Positions 47,324-59,400 of a stretch of 64,000 bases of DNA are shown piece after piece (position 1 is the stretch's first letter; each line of letters opens with the position of its first letter). A program made the translations under genes and the position numbers. This stretch comes from Porites lobata (Eukaryota > Cnidaria > Anthozoa > Scleractinia > Poritidae), in the NCBI GenBank assembly GCA_942486035.1, contig CALNXK010000167.1, forward strand, positions 180,001-244,000. The letters run 5' to 3'. Under the pieces are notes generated by a model. The model was not told the origin of the DNA and did not search any database. It saw only the letters and a list, made by a program, of their open reading frames with translations.

Positions 47324-48460
47324 AGCATGACTGATACTGACATGCCTCCTTACAGGTGAGAAAGACCAAAAAGAAGGCAAAAACCATACCCATCGGTGCA
47401 GTACCTGTACATACCAATTAATATGTAGCTTATTAAGGGAGTTAACAACACCCCCTTACCCCTCACCCCTCCTCCCACTCACTCCCCCACCCCCACTAAC
47501 TTCCCTCCCCCTCACCCCAATAGACCGATATGAAATCCATGCACAATAATATTGACAGCCTGCTCTCTGGTTAGAGTAGGGCACTCTAAAACTCATAATT
47601 AAGGGAAACTTAAGTTTCTCTTTGCAAAATATGGACAAATGAAATTAAGTACCATGTGAAGATAATGCTGAAGAGGTTATGAATGGCAACATTGTAGGAT
47701 TTTGTGCACAGAATCAAAAGTTACAACAACCTTGTAGAGCATATAAAAAACAGTACCACATAGAAGTGCTGCCACACCTCTTACCCACTGACTCCAGATC
47801 AAGCAAAAACTATATTACAACTGCTGAAAATGCCAATGAAACATTCCTGGCATTTTATAACCCACAACTCTGAAACTATCAGTTAATACTCAGAGTCAAG
47901 GAGTTGTCAAAAGTAAACCATATATAGAGTTATACAGGTTTTTAAATTCTGCATAGTACCCATTATACTGTATAGTGGGCTCAGCATGAAAAATTGTTAC
48001 CAGAGGTACGGCAAGAATTAAGGACAGATCACACTATATATTAATGGCTTCTAGTCTTGACTTCTTTAAGGATGGCATACAAGCAAAAAAGGACACTTCC
48101 TATGATAAAAATTTATTTGTATCCAGTATTCAACTGACACTTTGTATCTCTGTTCATTTCTTTTTAGAAAGCTAGCATACACACATGTATGTTATGAGCT
48201 GAATTAAGAACATTCGAGGACGCGTGCAGTGCCCCGACAATAATTAATACAATAGATTTCTTGGAGGAATACAGAAAATGGACAAAATGTCAAAGCTTGT
48301 GAATTCCTTGACGATATGCAGCAATAATTTATGACATGATTGTACTAAGATAGATGGACATTTTGTATAGGTTCCCAGTTCTTACCGGTTTTGTCAAATA
48401 TGACATGGATGTAACAAAAATGTGACTTCACAATAAAATGTTGTCATGATAAACGTTTGT
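47324..48460 (+). other. Probable 3' untranslated region of the 44319-47323 gene
   Basis: An AATAAA at 48432-48437 on the same strand is a likely poly(A) signal. A C-rich pyrimidine tract lies at about 47450-47520. No coding frame is supported. Confidence 0.4.
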
Positions 48461-48943
48461 TTTAAACAGCTCCATGCAATGCTTTCTTACAAGAATAAGC
48501 AGTCAATTTTGGCAGCTATAAGACTGACTCTTAGGTAATTGGACTTCACACAGGAAGCACAAAGTTTGTTTCATCCTGATGGTGAAGGAGAAGGAGTGCA
48601 AATAAATCATTTGTCGAATTTATTGCTCGAAAGATCAATCAGACAAAAATGACAAGCAAATATCATATTTTGCTGTCACACCGATGCGTACATGAGTGTA
48701 CACTGTAGAAAAGGAGGTTGAGAGGGCTCCAATGAGAGCTGCCCAAACTACACTCTAGACTCATACAGGTGTGTATGGTCGAGAAATGAAATGAGTTTGT
48801 GGAAGGTCCTCAACAAAACTAATGGGAAAAAGGCCAATAAGTACACCTGGCCACTTATTTCTATGGCACAACATTGAGGCAAGAATAGGAACCTTTGTTG
48901 TCATGTTAAGCTCAATGTATTGCTGTTTTTGCATGTGACATCA

Positions 48944-49045
48944 CAGCGGCCATGTTGGTGACTAAGAACAAAAGCGTTCTCTCCTCTGGGAACTAAAAAT
49001 CATTTTGCATTGACCACCAACATGGCCGCCTTGTCACGTGGTTGT
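48944..49045. repeat. Short foldback (GCGGCCATGTTGGTG arms)
   Basis: GCGGCCATGTTGGTG at about 48953 is inverted at about 49014-49030 (CACCAACATGGCCGC), with CAC/GTGAC-type bases outside. This is a small MITE-like palindrome. Confidence 0.6.
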
Positions 49046-50756
49046 AAACCGAGAATAGTGTCAAAACCCATTTAATGTTTGAGGTAAATGGAAGTTAACA
49101 CTTAATAATAAGGACTATAAAAATCTGTATAAACTCAATGCTTGATAGCATTTGCTGTCCATACTTGCTTATAACTTGCAAGTGTTCAAGGAATATGCGA
49201 ATTTTAATCAGTGATTTCAATTAATTGCCAAGCATTGTAAATTATACTTGAAAATCTTACTTACATTTCTTGTGCCAAGTATTTTCCTTTCCTTTCGGCT
49301 TATTAAAAGGGCAGGTAGGAAAAAACGCAGCGAATGGTGGCACCAGCGTGGTCTTTTACCTTCAACTCAGAGCAAACTCAGAGCCGAAGAACGCATGTTG
49401 ATTCAAATGAAGGTGGGATTCCCAGACTTGTGCCCAGCCTCTTCTCTGTATTCGCGCTGCTGATATTAATTGCCGCTGTGTACCTTCTTCCCAGGCGCCT
49501 TTACGCGAGTCAATTTTTCTTTTGTATGATGGCGAATAAATATGAGTCTGGGAAATACCAGTACAATTAGGAATAGCAATACTTTCGGTTTACGGTTTGG
49601 GTAAATGGTTCGCAAAGTTCAGGACTGTAAATTTCGTCCCGGAATTGGAATCGCGTTTACCATTTGTACAAATCAGTTTCATTTACCGGAAAACGGCCGC
49701 GAAGGCCTGAAACTGGTATTAAATATGACTTTGGAGAAATGGATAACGAGTTTCCGATTGAAATATTCCATCCGGAAAAACAGGACTACCTTTTCACACG
49801 TTCCGTTGCTCCCGAAAATTTTCCGTTGGGAAGACCCAAAAAGTCGTGCTCCATTTACTTTCGAACCGGATTTCCTGGAATATTTTTGTAAATGGTAAAC
49901 AACCGTTTGCGTCCCGGCCTCTGACTGGTTTTGGGAGTTTTTCAATGTCACAAGAGTTACCGTTTCGAGGCCAAAAAAGGAGGGGGATCTTTGCGTATAG
50001 GTGTGTTGCATTCAGCTGGCATTCTTTGACAATTGTCTGAGAATACTTGCCTTGTTTATGTAAATCAACGCGTCGACCTTGCGATTTTTCACAATTTTCG
50101 TCCGCAACTCACATTCGACTTAATCATTAATAACAACAACAACAGCAATAACAACAACAATTTCAACAACAAAACAGTGAAAAATCGCAAATAAGCGCGA
50201 AAAATTGTCATTCTTGCAAAAAACTGCATTCAATTGAACGTGTCACCGTATTTCTTTAGTTATCACAGTTTTATTTTTGTCGTTTACTTCATACAATATC
50301 GATCTGTCTTGTACATCAGCTGTCTTATTTCAATGCTTCGTTCTGGGAAAGTTACAAGGTATTAGCTGTCCTTAAGTTCGTCAGCTTGTGAAAACAAAAC
50401 TAGACTTAGTATAAAGAGGCTCTCTTAGTTTTACTAAATTCCTGGTCACATGTAGACTGTGAGCAGTCTCTCTGTTTTTTTTTCCTCAGATTTAGTGAGG
50501 AGATTGCAAGTGCGCGCGAGACGCTAGAAACAAGGGTGGCTCTCCCGTCTTTCTACTTCAGTCACACGCGTGGCCGATATTTTCGTCTCTCCCGCATTTC
50601 GCTCGACAGACTAATTAAGAAAAGAGAGACTGCTCGTAGTCTAAGCGATATGTCCTGCGAAGAAGATACTCCAGCAGTGCACATGAATCTCATTAAGAGA
50701 ATAGTACGTTGCCAAGAACTTTAACGGAGGCATCATTAGGTCAGCAGTAAGAGCTC
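49046..50756. other. No host gene seen
   Basis: A stretch at 49585-49905 with GGTAAATG/CATTTACC motifs looks like a dispersed repeat, with open frames on both strands. AAC-type simple repeats occur at 50130-50170. The bases CTCGTAGTCTA at 50634 match one end of the 36012/41049 MITE family. Confidence 0.4.
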
Positions 50757-50846
50757 TAGCCTCCCACGCAAACGTTCTTAGGGGTTCGTCAAGAGTGGGG
50801 GAATGATTGCGTGACGAAACCCTAAGAACGTCTGCGTGGGAGGCTA
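50757..50846. mobile_element. 90-bp MITE, 9-bp flank matching at 8 of 9
   Basis: The ends TAGCCTCCCACGCAAACG and CGTCTGCGTGGGAGGCTA are inverted, with internal TTCTTAGGGGTTCGT and its complement. The flanks TAAGAGCTC and GAAGAGCTC agree at 8 of 9 bases. A fragment of the family is at about 20528-20565. Confidence 0.8.
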
Positions 50847-53378
50847 GAAGAGCTCGTGCAGGTCAGAGTATTTTAGAATTACTTAAGCTGTACTCTCATA
50901 AAGAGGATTAGAGCTTTCGTGATTCATCTCTCCCTCAAATTCATTCTGCTTTGTTGCTTCGTTGTCACTGTAAACATTGTCTCCTTCCTCGCTGTTTTAT
51001 GAACAAAGAAACAAGCTATATTAGTCAGTTCAAAGTAAACTTGCAGCGGTATCCTTTACGAATAACGAAAATAACATCACCACTGTGTGGTATAGCATGG
51101 TTCGAGTTTCCATACTCTATTAAAGTGTTACGGCTACTGACTAGTACTTTCCTGTGGTGGCTGTTTATTGTTCTATACAAGGTGGTTCTACTGAAGCCTA
51201 TGGACGAAATGCTAAGTGTGATCATTCGGTTGAAAGCTGCCGGGTAATACTTTCCTGTGGTGATTTACTGTACAAGGCGGTTCTTTTAAGTTTGCTGTTT
51301 TGAGTCTGAAGTCAGAACTTTCATTTGAAACACGCCGCGTTCTGCGTATCTCTTACCTGGCAAAATAACATGGATTCACCATGGACAAGGGCGATTCACT
51401 GCAAATCAACAAAACGTTAAGAATGTTTAAGTAAAAACTAATACGTTCTCCTCCCGCAAGAACAAGGTCTTTGGAATACAAAAGCAGTTCTAGGAGTAAA
51501 AGTAAATTAGGAATAAATGTAAAAGTACCCGGCTAAAATAGCACCTAACTTACTCAAATTTATTAATATTTTTAAGGCACCGTGAATTTTGTTTTTATGC
51601 CTTTCAACAAATTCACGCGCAAGCCTCGTTGACAAGTGACTGCCAATGCCTGACTTAGGCTTGGTACATACTTAACCGGATAGCTTTTCATGCCGCCACA
51701 AAATGCTACTCGGCATGGTATGAACACCTGTCCGATAACCTTGCCTCCCCCGCAGGCGTTTTTAGGGGAGATCGTATTTCTTCCCTCCCCAGGGAACACC
51801 ATACCGGTATACGGAAACTGTGGCCGTAGACTTCTAAGATTACGTATTATATAGTACGTGATCGTTCCGGGATATTAAAATTTATGAACAGCTATATAAG
51901 TTTGCATTCCAATAAGACTCGTAGTATAAGATTCATTCAATGCGAGTAGCAGAACTCTGAGAGGTAAAGATCGATGTTCTTGATTGATTAGATCAAGTAT
52001 TTATCACGAATTTCGGTGATTTTCGGTTGTATTCATTAATTTCAGTCATCGGATCTCTTTACATTTCTCCACTCGCAATTTGCAGTTCAAGTGTATGCGC
52101 ATGATCTAACTTATTCAAACGCTTTACAACTCTCCTGGCACGAACCATAAAAATCGAGCTAAAAAGACAGATCTTTTTCATATTGGACGTCTCTAGGGTA
52201 TACATATATCCATACCTGTGGTGTGCAAGAAATATGTAAGGGCCAGAAGACTCAAAATTCTCTAGGAAACCATATCCTCTGCATTAAAAGCAGCGATGAG
52301 ATATTAAAATGACGAAGCGTCTAATCGTCTTAGGTAGGGAAACCTGTTTCAGGGTCTATAAATAACACGTCATCGTCTACGTGATGCGGAAATACGAGTC
52401 AACTGCACTGAGTGGAATTCACTTAACAGACTGATGTTGTTGGGCTCACAAATGAAAAGCTGTGCATAGTGTATGTAACGATATGATTCAATGAAGCAAC
52501 AACGTTCCTTATGTAAACCAATAAGATAGTCTGAAGAAAGTAAACATTGTTCTGGGCTATAGAATGCCCATTTAAAAATCATGGGAGGCAGGGGGTCGCA
52601 CTCTACGTAGCGGTATCCGCATCCAATCTCTTGTGTTCCTGAAATGCTAATTGTCTGTGATTAAACGTCATTGGTACAAATAACTGGAAAGTAAGGGTCG
52701 AAAGGGACGGAAGAACTTTCTGAAGAATACGTGTTAAGAGACTAGTTTCGCTTAATCCCCTTACCAAATTAGTGTGGAATTAGGGTTTTCTTTCCTATAT
52801 TTACATAATGCTACGTAGCACTGTGCTCTTTCTTAATAGCTTCGACGAACAAAATTTCACAGACATGACATTTTCTAAGGTTTTCCCGACATTATGTTCT
52901 TCAGGAAGGGAAAGCAGTGCAAAACGCGTGACCTATACATCGGTCATTATTTTCAATTTGAGCAAGCCCAACCGTACGTTGAACCAAATTCAGTGATCTT
53001 TTATTTAGGAACAAATACAAAATATATTGGTTAAAAATGGGGCGGTACATCGGTGAAAGCACCCACATTCCACAATTGTGACCCTTGTTCGCACGTTGAG
53101 GTTGCTGTTAGAGATTTTTACTAGTACTCCGGTTACCCCCCTTTCCTTAAATTCCAATACTTACTGAATGCAAGAACACTCTTTTAGAGGGAGGGGGGAG
53201 GGTCTTTTAATGGAAGTGAAGACCGTGTACAAGCCTTTGAAAGTAAAACACACTTTAATTTGACATAATTTTACTGGTTTACATCTTCTCAACCGAACAA
53301 TATACTCTTCAGTAGATGCAACGTAGAGACAATGGTTGATTTTAGGGCTTTAAAAATTTAAAACAAAATTTTGCTCAA
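50847..53378. other. No gene seen
   Basis: Two diverged copies of the dispersed CTGTACAAGGTGGTTCT motif occur at about 51150-51190 and 51251-51290. At 51620-51790, CCTCCCCCGCAGGCGTTTTTAG resembles a decayed relative of the 50757 MITE. No exon is supported. Confidence 0.45.
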
Positions 53379-53895
53379 GCCTTGAGAGCTCTAATAACAC
53401 ACTGATTTACTTATAATTGGAAAGGAGATAATCTGAAGATCACAAATGCAGAATTTGGATCAGCTAAATGAAAACGTCCTGCAGACTGAGCTCTAGTAAC
53501 ACACTGATTAGAGCCTTGAGAGCTCTAATAACACACTGATTTACTTATAATTGGAAAGGAGATAATCTGAAGATCACAAATGCAGGATTTGGATCAGCTA
53601 AATGAAAACGTCCTGCAGACTGAGCTCTAGTAACAGACTGATTAGAGCCTTGAGAGCTTTAATAACACACTGATTTACTTATAATTGGAAAGGAGATAAT
53701 CAGAAGATCACAAATGCAGGATTTGGATCAGCTAAATGAAAACGTCCTGCAGACTGAGCTCTAGTAACACACTGATTAGAGCCTTGAGAGCTTTAATAAC
53801 ACACTGATTTACTTATAATTGGAAAGGAGATAATCAGAAGATCACAAATGCAGGACTTGGATCAGCTAAGTGAAACCGTCCTGCAGACTGAGCTA
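53379..53895. repeat. 134-bp tandem repeat, about 3.9 copies
   Basis: Units start GCCTTGAGAGCT at 53379, 53513, 53647 and 53781. The last unit ends at CTGCAGACTGAGCT near 53894. Units differ by a few substitutions only, so the array is young or homogenised. Confidence 0.95.
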
Positions 53896-54984
53896 AAAAT
53901 GCCGTGGACATGATTCACGACTCACACAAAAAAAAAAACAAACAAAAAATGAGTTGAATGGCGTTTTTGTCTATTGTCTTAATGGCTAAGCATCTTTGGT
54001 GTCTGGGCATAATTCTTCATCTCTGAAAAGTAAAATAAATGAGAAAGCAAACCAAATATATAAATGGAAGTTAAAATAATGTTTGTTTTCAAATTTTCGA
54101 GGTTTTTATGGCGGCGTGATTTTGAACTGAGCGAAGGAAGATGTTTAATTCGACAACGACCAGAAGAAGTCCTATTATTGTAAATTGGAATGTCCAAGGG
54201 TCTTGTCCGAAATTAAAAAGAAGAATTGAAGAAAGTGTTAAAATTGTGATATCAGTTTTATTCCTCGTAAAACTCCGGTGCCATGTTTAGTTAATTTTTT
54301 TTTTGTTACTTGTATAACGGACGCATTTTAAGCCGTTCCGCAGATTTTTCAGGGGCTTTTTCTACGCCAGGAACTGGTATCTATGTCCTGCTTCGGTTTC
54401 AAGGTTTAGCCTCGTTTGCACCAAAATCACGTGATTGGTCTAGTGAAATCACCGTCGGACGCACTCCCTTAATTTTCAATAACTACTGGTCCTTAAAATA
54501 TTAAAATTTTAGCGGAGTCTGTTGGCTACCTGGGTCATAAAATCATGATGATCCTCAGATCATTTACTCTTGTTAAACGTGTGAGATCATTCTTTTTCCA
54601 AACACTTGCTCGACAAAAATTCAAAGTTTCTAACAAAATTGCAGCAATGAAGTCCATCAACTAGAGGGGACGACTTCACCTACTCTATAAACCATTGTGG
54701 GGGGAGGGGAAGGATCTACAATGGCCTACACGAAGAGGCTCCGCCCGAAAGGGGTACCCTTAAGTAAATAAAAGAGAAGGAATTTCAAGGGTTGAAGTTA
54801 ATGACGGGTACTTAGGGAAAATCTGTCACCTAGGTATCATAAAAGGGATTTTGGTTAATTATTCCATGTTTAACATCTCTTTCAGTAATGCCCGAAGTTC
54901 TTCGGTAATATCATTTTTAAAACAAACTGAATGCAGGGCTGGCACTACGGCAAAGGGCTTATTTATTATAGGCTAATATCTCGG
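53896..54984. other. No gene seen
   Basis: AT-rich sequence with short open frames that lack splice or family support. Confidence 0.45.
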
Positions 54985-55318
54985 CTGACAAAATTAGCCT
55001 TCCTCAGGGCCAGAACTATACCGACAGAAAATGGCTTTTAACGGCTCCTAAAATTTAGATCAGTGGTTAATAATTGACTACAATTATTAATATTAGATAG
55101 AATAATATACAGATAAATGATTATACAATAAAAATAGAAATATAAACAGTTCAATGTTCATTCCATCGGTTCAGACCGTCTGGTGACAGGGTTTTGCCTC
55201 TCTCTATGAGGTACGCTTCTCTTGCCTTACGGTGTGACATGCTGAGGGTGGGTTGTAATTCGAGCGGAACAAGCAGTTCCATGTCTGCGATCGAGTGGCC
55301 AGGTTGATTAAAGTGGGA
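54985..55318 (-). mobile_element. Penelope-like element fragment (GIY-YIG C-terminus)
   Basis: On the minus strand a frame from about 55316 to a stop at 55151 reads HFNQPGHSIADME, then REAYLIERGKTLSPDGLNR. This pattern is characteristic of the C-terminal end of the GIY-YIG endonuclease of Penelope-like and related retroelements. An AT-rich 3' region follows with a CTGAGGAAGGCTAA motif. It is truncated; no reverse transcriptase remains. Confidence 0.7.
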
Positions 55319-56175
55319 AGGGACTCATTATCATTTTTAACTTCATTACAAGTGAATAGAAAAGGGATGCAGTGTTCTTATGAAAGCATGTGATAACAGT
55401 ACCATTTTTAATGTCAGGATTACGAAAGGTATAACTTTTCTGTAAAAAAATGTGTATTAAAGGATAAGGGGTTAAACTGAGGGGCGAAGCCTCCCCGTAC
55501 AAAACATTGTTGAGTGCCCTCCCCCCTCCCCCCCGTAAAAACACAAGTTCCCATAGCGGACCAATTTTTATTTTACGGTAACTTACTTCGGATATCTCAC
55601 TGGTGGGAGAGGAATGTTCAGCACGGCCTTTTTAATGGAGCTCCTTCTGTCATGGAATAAACATAAAATCCATTGTAGATAGCCTCACCGTGAATGCACA
55701 TATATGATTATTTTTAAATTTCATAAAATTGCCAGGTTTATTAATAAAACGAACCCGTGAAATTGTTCGAAAAGAGTAGGAGATGTTAATCTAAGGGAAG
55801 AGGGATAATCCAAGTTAAGGGGGGTATAGCTCCCGGTTTCATGGTCTATCTAATTTGTGCCGTCATTAGTCTGGAGGTCAGGGGTGGACGAAGTAAGATC
55901 AAGCATAAATAAAGGCGGCTGCGAAGTGTACCTTTACGTGCCGATCTCACCTCTCTGGTTCTTCGCAGTCCAGCCACTGGCTACGAGGAAGAAAAACCAG
56001 GCACCATTTCTTACCATTTACTAAAGCGAAAAGGGAAACTAATACAAAAATCGCCTGTTTTCGCTTTTGACGTTAACGTTGCTTCATAAAAGAACGCCAA
56101 TTCTTCTAAAATTTTCTTTCCACTTATAAGAAAAGGAGATAACTTCAATTTATTTCAGGTTCCCTTTAAAGTGTT
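55319..56175. other. 3' side of the discoidin gene, nothing clear
   Basis: This should include the 3' untranslated region of the minus-strand discoidin gene. No polyadenylation signal could be chosen with confidence. Confidence 0.4.
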
Positions 56176-56297
56176 TTATGGCGTTTCTACTATGGCGTGC
56201 GGATCCCACCTTCTCCAGAAGAAGAATCCAACCAACAGCAAAACGGCGAGCAAAACGAACACTACCACTGGCGCGACGATAGCAGAAACCTTGGAAC
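56176..56297 (-). CDS. Exon: transmembrane helix, short tail and stop
   Basis: After the acceptor CTTTGCAG (phase 1), SKVSAIVAPVVVFVLLAV leads into LLLVGFFFW and the stop-transfer RRW. The tail is about 10 residues long and ends at the TAA at 56178-56176. This frame holds no ATG. Another frame of the same strand is open but is only a shadow. Confidence 0.75.
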
Positions 56298-56373
56298 CTG
56301 CAAAGTGTTTGCAAAACATTCGTCAGCAAAAAAACTAAATAGCCACTGAAGTTTAATAACAATGATGATGATC

Positions 56374-56420
<47 letters not shown>

Positions 56421-59400
56421 TGTGCAGGTGATACCCATTGTTGTAGGATCATTGGGAAGTGTGACAAAGAACTTGGATAAGTGGCTGGAAAAGTTGGACA
56501 TAAGAATTAGTATTTCATTACTCCAAAAAAACACGCTACTAGGAACAGGAAGGATTAGAGTTATAGAGTAAGAAGGTGAAGTCTTAGGGGCCTTTGGTCG
56601 TGGGTTATGACTCGCCCTCTTAGCAAGTAAATCGGTATGAGATCAGCCAGTGCACAAAGCAAGATGACAGATATTCATTATTTTAAAAACAAACTGGGTG
56701 ACCGAATGATAAAACAATTACCGAACTCGGTTATCGCAAAATATCTCGATTTGTGTCTCGCAGATCAATTATTTGCCTCCACTGACAAATCACAATATTT
56801 TGCTGAACTTCGTTCAATGAATTGTCAATAATCGGATAAAGATAATGATATTAATGATGATAACGTAAATGATAAAAGCCAAGTTTTGGGTCCGCCCCGG
56901 AGGTCCGTTGTTACGCTGAGAGCTGAAGTGTTTAGTCCTTAAGACCGTTCCCTGTTAGCTTAATTAGATGGGCGCCGGTCTGCCGAGCGGTATGTCGCAG
57001 GTTCAAACCCCGGCCGGACCAACACTCAGGGTCTTAAAATAAATGAGGAGAATGTACTGCCTTTGTTGTGAAATCTACAAAAGGTTAGACACTCTAGTCT
57101 TCTCGGATAAGAACGAAAAACCGTAGGTCCCGTCTCACAGCTCTTCCATCGTTCTAATTCCTTGTGGGACGTAAAAGAAACCTACGATGCTGTTCGTAAA
57201 GAGTAGGGGGCGTAGACTGCGGTGGTGTGGTACAATCCTCTGTAAAACCCAGCACGAATACCCTGCACGTATCCTCTTCCTGCGACACTAATAACGTAAA
57301 TTTGTTTTTAAGTTAAAACATGTTTTCATTGTTGATTCTAGATTTCATTCCCATGCTTTTTATCTTTAGTGTCTACTTTTTGAAGAGTATCTGCAAGAAA
57401 AATAACATCCTGCTCAGCCTCATTGAATAATTGTTCATTATCACATATGTCGCAGGTAATTTTTTATTTCAGTTAAGTTTTGCTTTTTCTTTGTTTCAAA
57501 CTCATTACCATAACAAAAAACAAAGGAAAAACAAAATTCAACTGAATAAAAAAATTAATTGCAACACATACATTAATGTTACCTTTTCTTGGACGCGCCA
57601 CATATTTTCTAGGCGTCCCTACTGGCGTTATGACCCCAGTAGAACTAACTTTTTCAGTCGATATTGTCTTTGTAGTTCGCTCCGTTGGCTGTACAGTTGG
57701 AGTCGAAGAAGGAACTAAAAAAAAAACATAGCGAAACGATGCATTACCCAAGACTCTACAAGACACTGAAAGGGCCTGTGACACGGCCGTCTAATTCATC
57801 CTGTTAATAGTGAGTTTACGCAACAGGACCGCTGGAAGGAGGGACAGCAAAACGCATGTGTGCGATAAATGTGACGGGGGTGTTACTTGCGAGTTTTGAC
57901 CTGATCTTCACTTAACATTTCTGCGTTCTGGTCTTTCACAAAAAGATCTGTTTAAAGGAAGGTGAAGTTTGGTAGAGGGTTTTTTCAAACAAAATTATTG
58001 ACACGCTTGTCACTCAAGGTTTGCCGTCTTCTCTCCTCTCCCGTCCTGTTGCGTAAGTCCACTATTAACGCCATTAACGCGTCCTTATTTGTTATGGAAC
58101 TTGAGAAATTACTTGTAAATGGGCTACCTAGCCTACGTCACAGAAGTAATCTAACTCCGGTTAGTAACGTCTGCAAAGCAGAGCCGATATCATTGTTCTG
58201 GGCCCCCAACGGACTCAACGAATCACCGGAAATGCGTTTCGTATTTCCCTTCAACCTGATTGGTAAAAATTGACAATGGCTCTTTTAACAGGTCAATCAT
58301 GGCGCGTACTCAAATCCGGTTACACAGGTGGGGACCCAGAACAAGCATTTCGGGGCTGGTTCGTATACGGGCTTAACCAGAGGTTAATTTCCATCTGTGA
58401 CACAGGCTAAGGGCTACCCTGCTCACAAGTTTTAAAAAACTCAAATGCAGTCCGTTTCAATCTTCTTCAGTTTAGTCCATTAGTTCCTCCTTTTTGTATT
58501 TGCAGTGTTATTTATTCCTTCTCCTTATGTTTCACTCAGTTTTGGTGGCCGTTTCAAATGTTTCAATTTTGATAAATTTCGTAACACAGCTCCTTTTCAA
58601 CGGTGAGAGCTGCCACCAAATTGTGTAAATCATAAAAATAACTGATCAAAACAGTAAAATAAGGTATAAATAACACAGCAAATACAAAAAAAGGCATGGA
58701 TGGACAAACTTAAAAAAAGATTAAAACGGATTACATTTCAGGTTTTCGAAAACTTGTTAGCCTAACAGTTTTTCAGAGTTTTTGATGTTTGTAACATTTG
58801 ATGTAATGCTAAGGGAGAGATATCAGTAGTATAGTAGAAACCGAATCATCCGGTTTTTTTTGTGAATTTGCTTAATTTTTGGGTGGATAAGAGGCTGTGA
58901 TTTTGTCATCTATTGAGTATTTTCCTCGTTAACGTTAAGTTCCTCAACGAATAAAGACGCGTCATTAGCAATATTCACCCAATGAACTAGACAGCTCCTT
59001 TAATCATTGGCTCATCATCATCGGTCGACAGAGGAGCAGTGGACTATAAGTCGTCTCCATCTGGCTCGATCTTGCGCAGTACGCACGATGTCATCCTTTG
59101 AAAAAATTTAGAGGACTTCCAAGTTTTTGCTGTTTTCGTGGGACCTAAAAAATCCGAAAATATTTTGTATATATATTTTGTAGTTAATACCTGGACATCC
59201 GTATATTTCCAGTCTCATTGATATCTGACTGTGCCACTCTACTGGTAAGACACGAATTAGGCGTGCTGTGATTGGTGGGACCAAGACATTATACACCACA
59301 GTCTCACTGTCGTGATTTCCGTAAAGCACCTTTAGAAAAAAATTTAAATTTAACAAAACAGTTACTTTTAACAAAGATTACAAAGGTAATTAGAGTAACT

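Noticed and set aside
49605..49898. 97-residue open frame
   Set aside because: It lies in a stretch with open frames on both strands and GTAAATGG motifs at both ends, so it is probably a dispersed repeat.
53379..53895. CRISPR-like array
   Set aside because: Repeats are 134 bases and directly adjacent without unique spacers, in a eukaryotic context.
56150..56362. 70-residue minus-strand frame starting LLNFSGYLVF
   Set aside because: It overlaps the transmembrane exon in a different frame; the frame used has a good acceptor, fitting phase and a clear membrane helix.
56262..56571. Poly-isoleucine frames on both strands
   Set aside because: They are translations of the (TAA)n microsatellite.
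56954..57025. Possible tRNA gene
   Set aside because: It has A/B-box-like motifs, but the cloverleaf is not convincing and the downstream body is that of a SINE.
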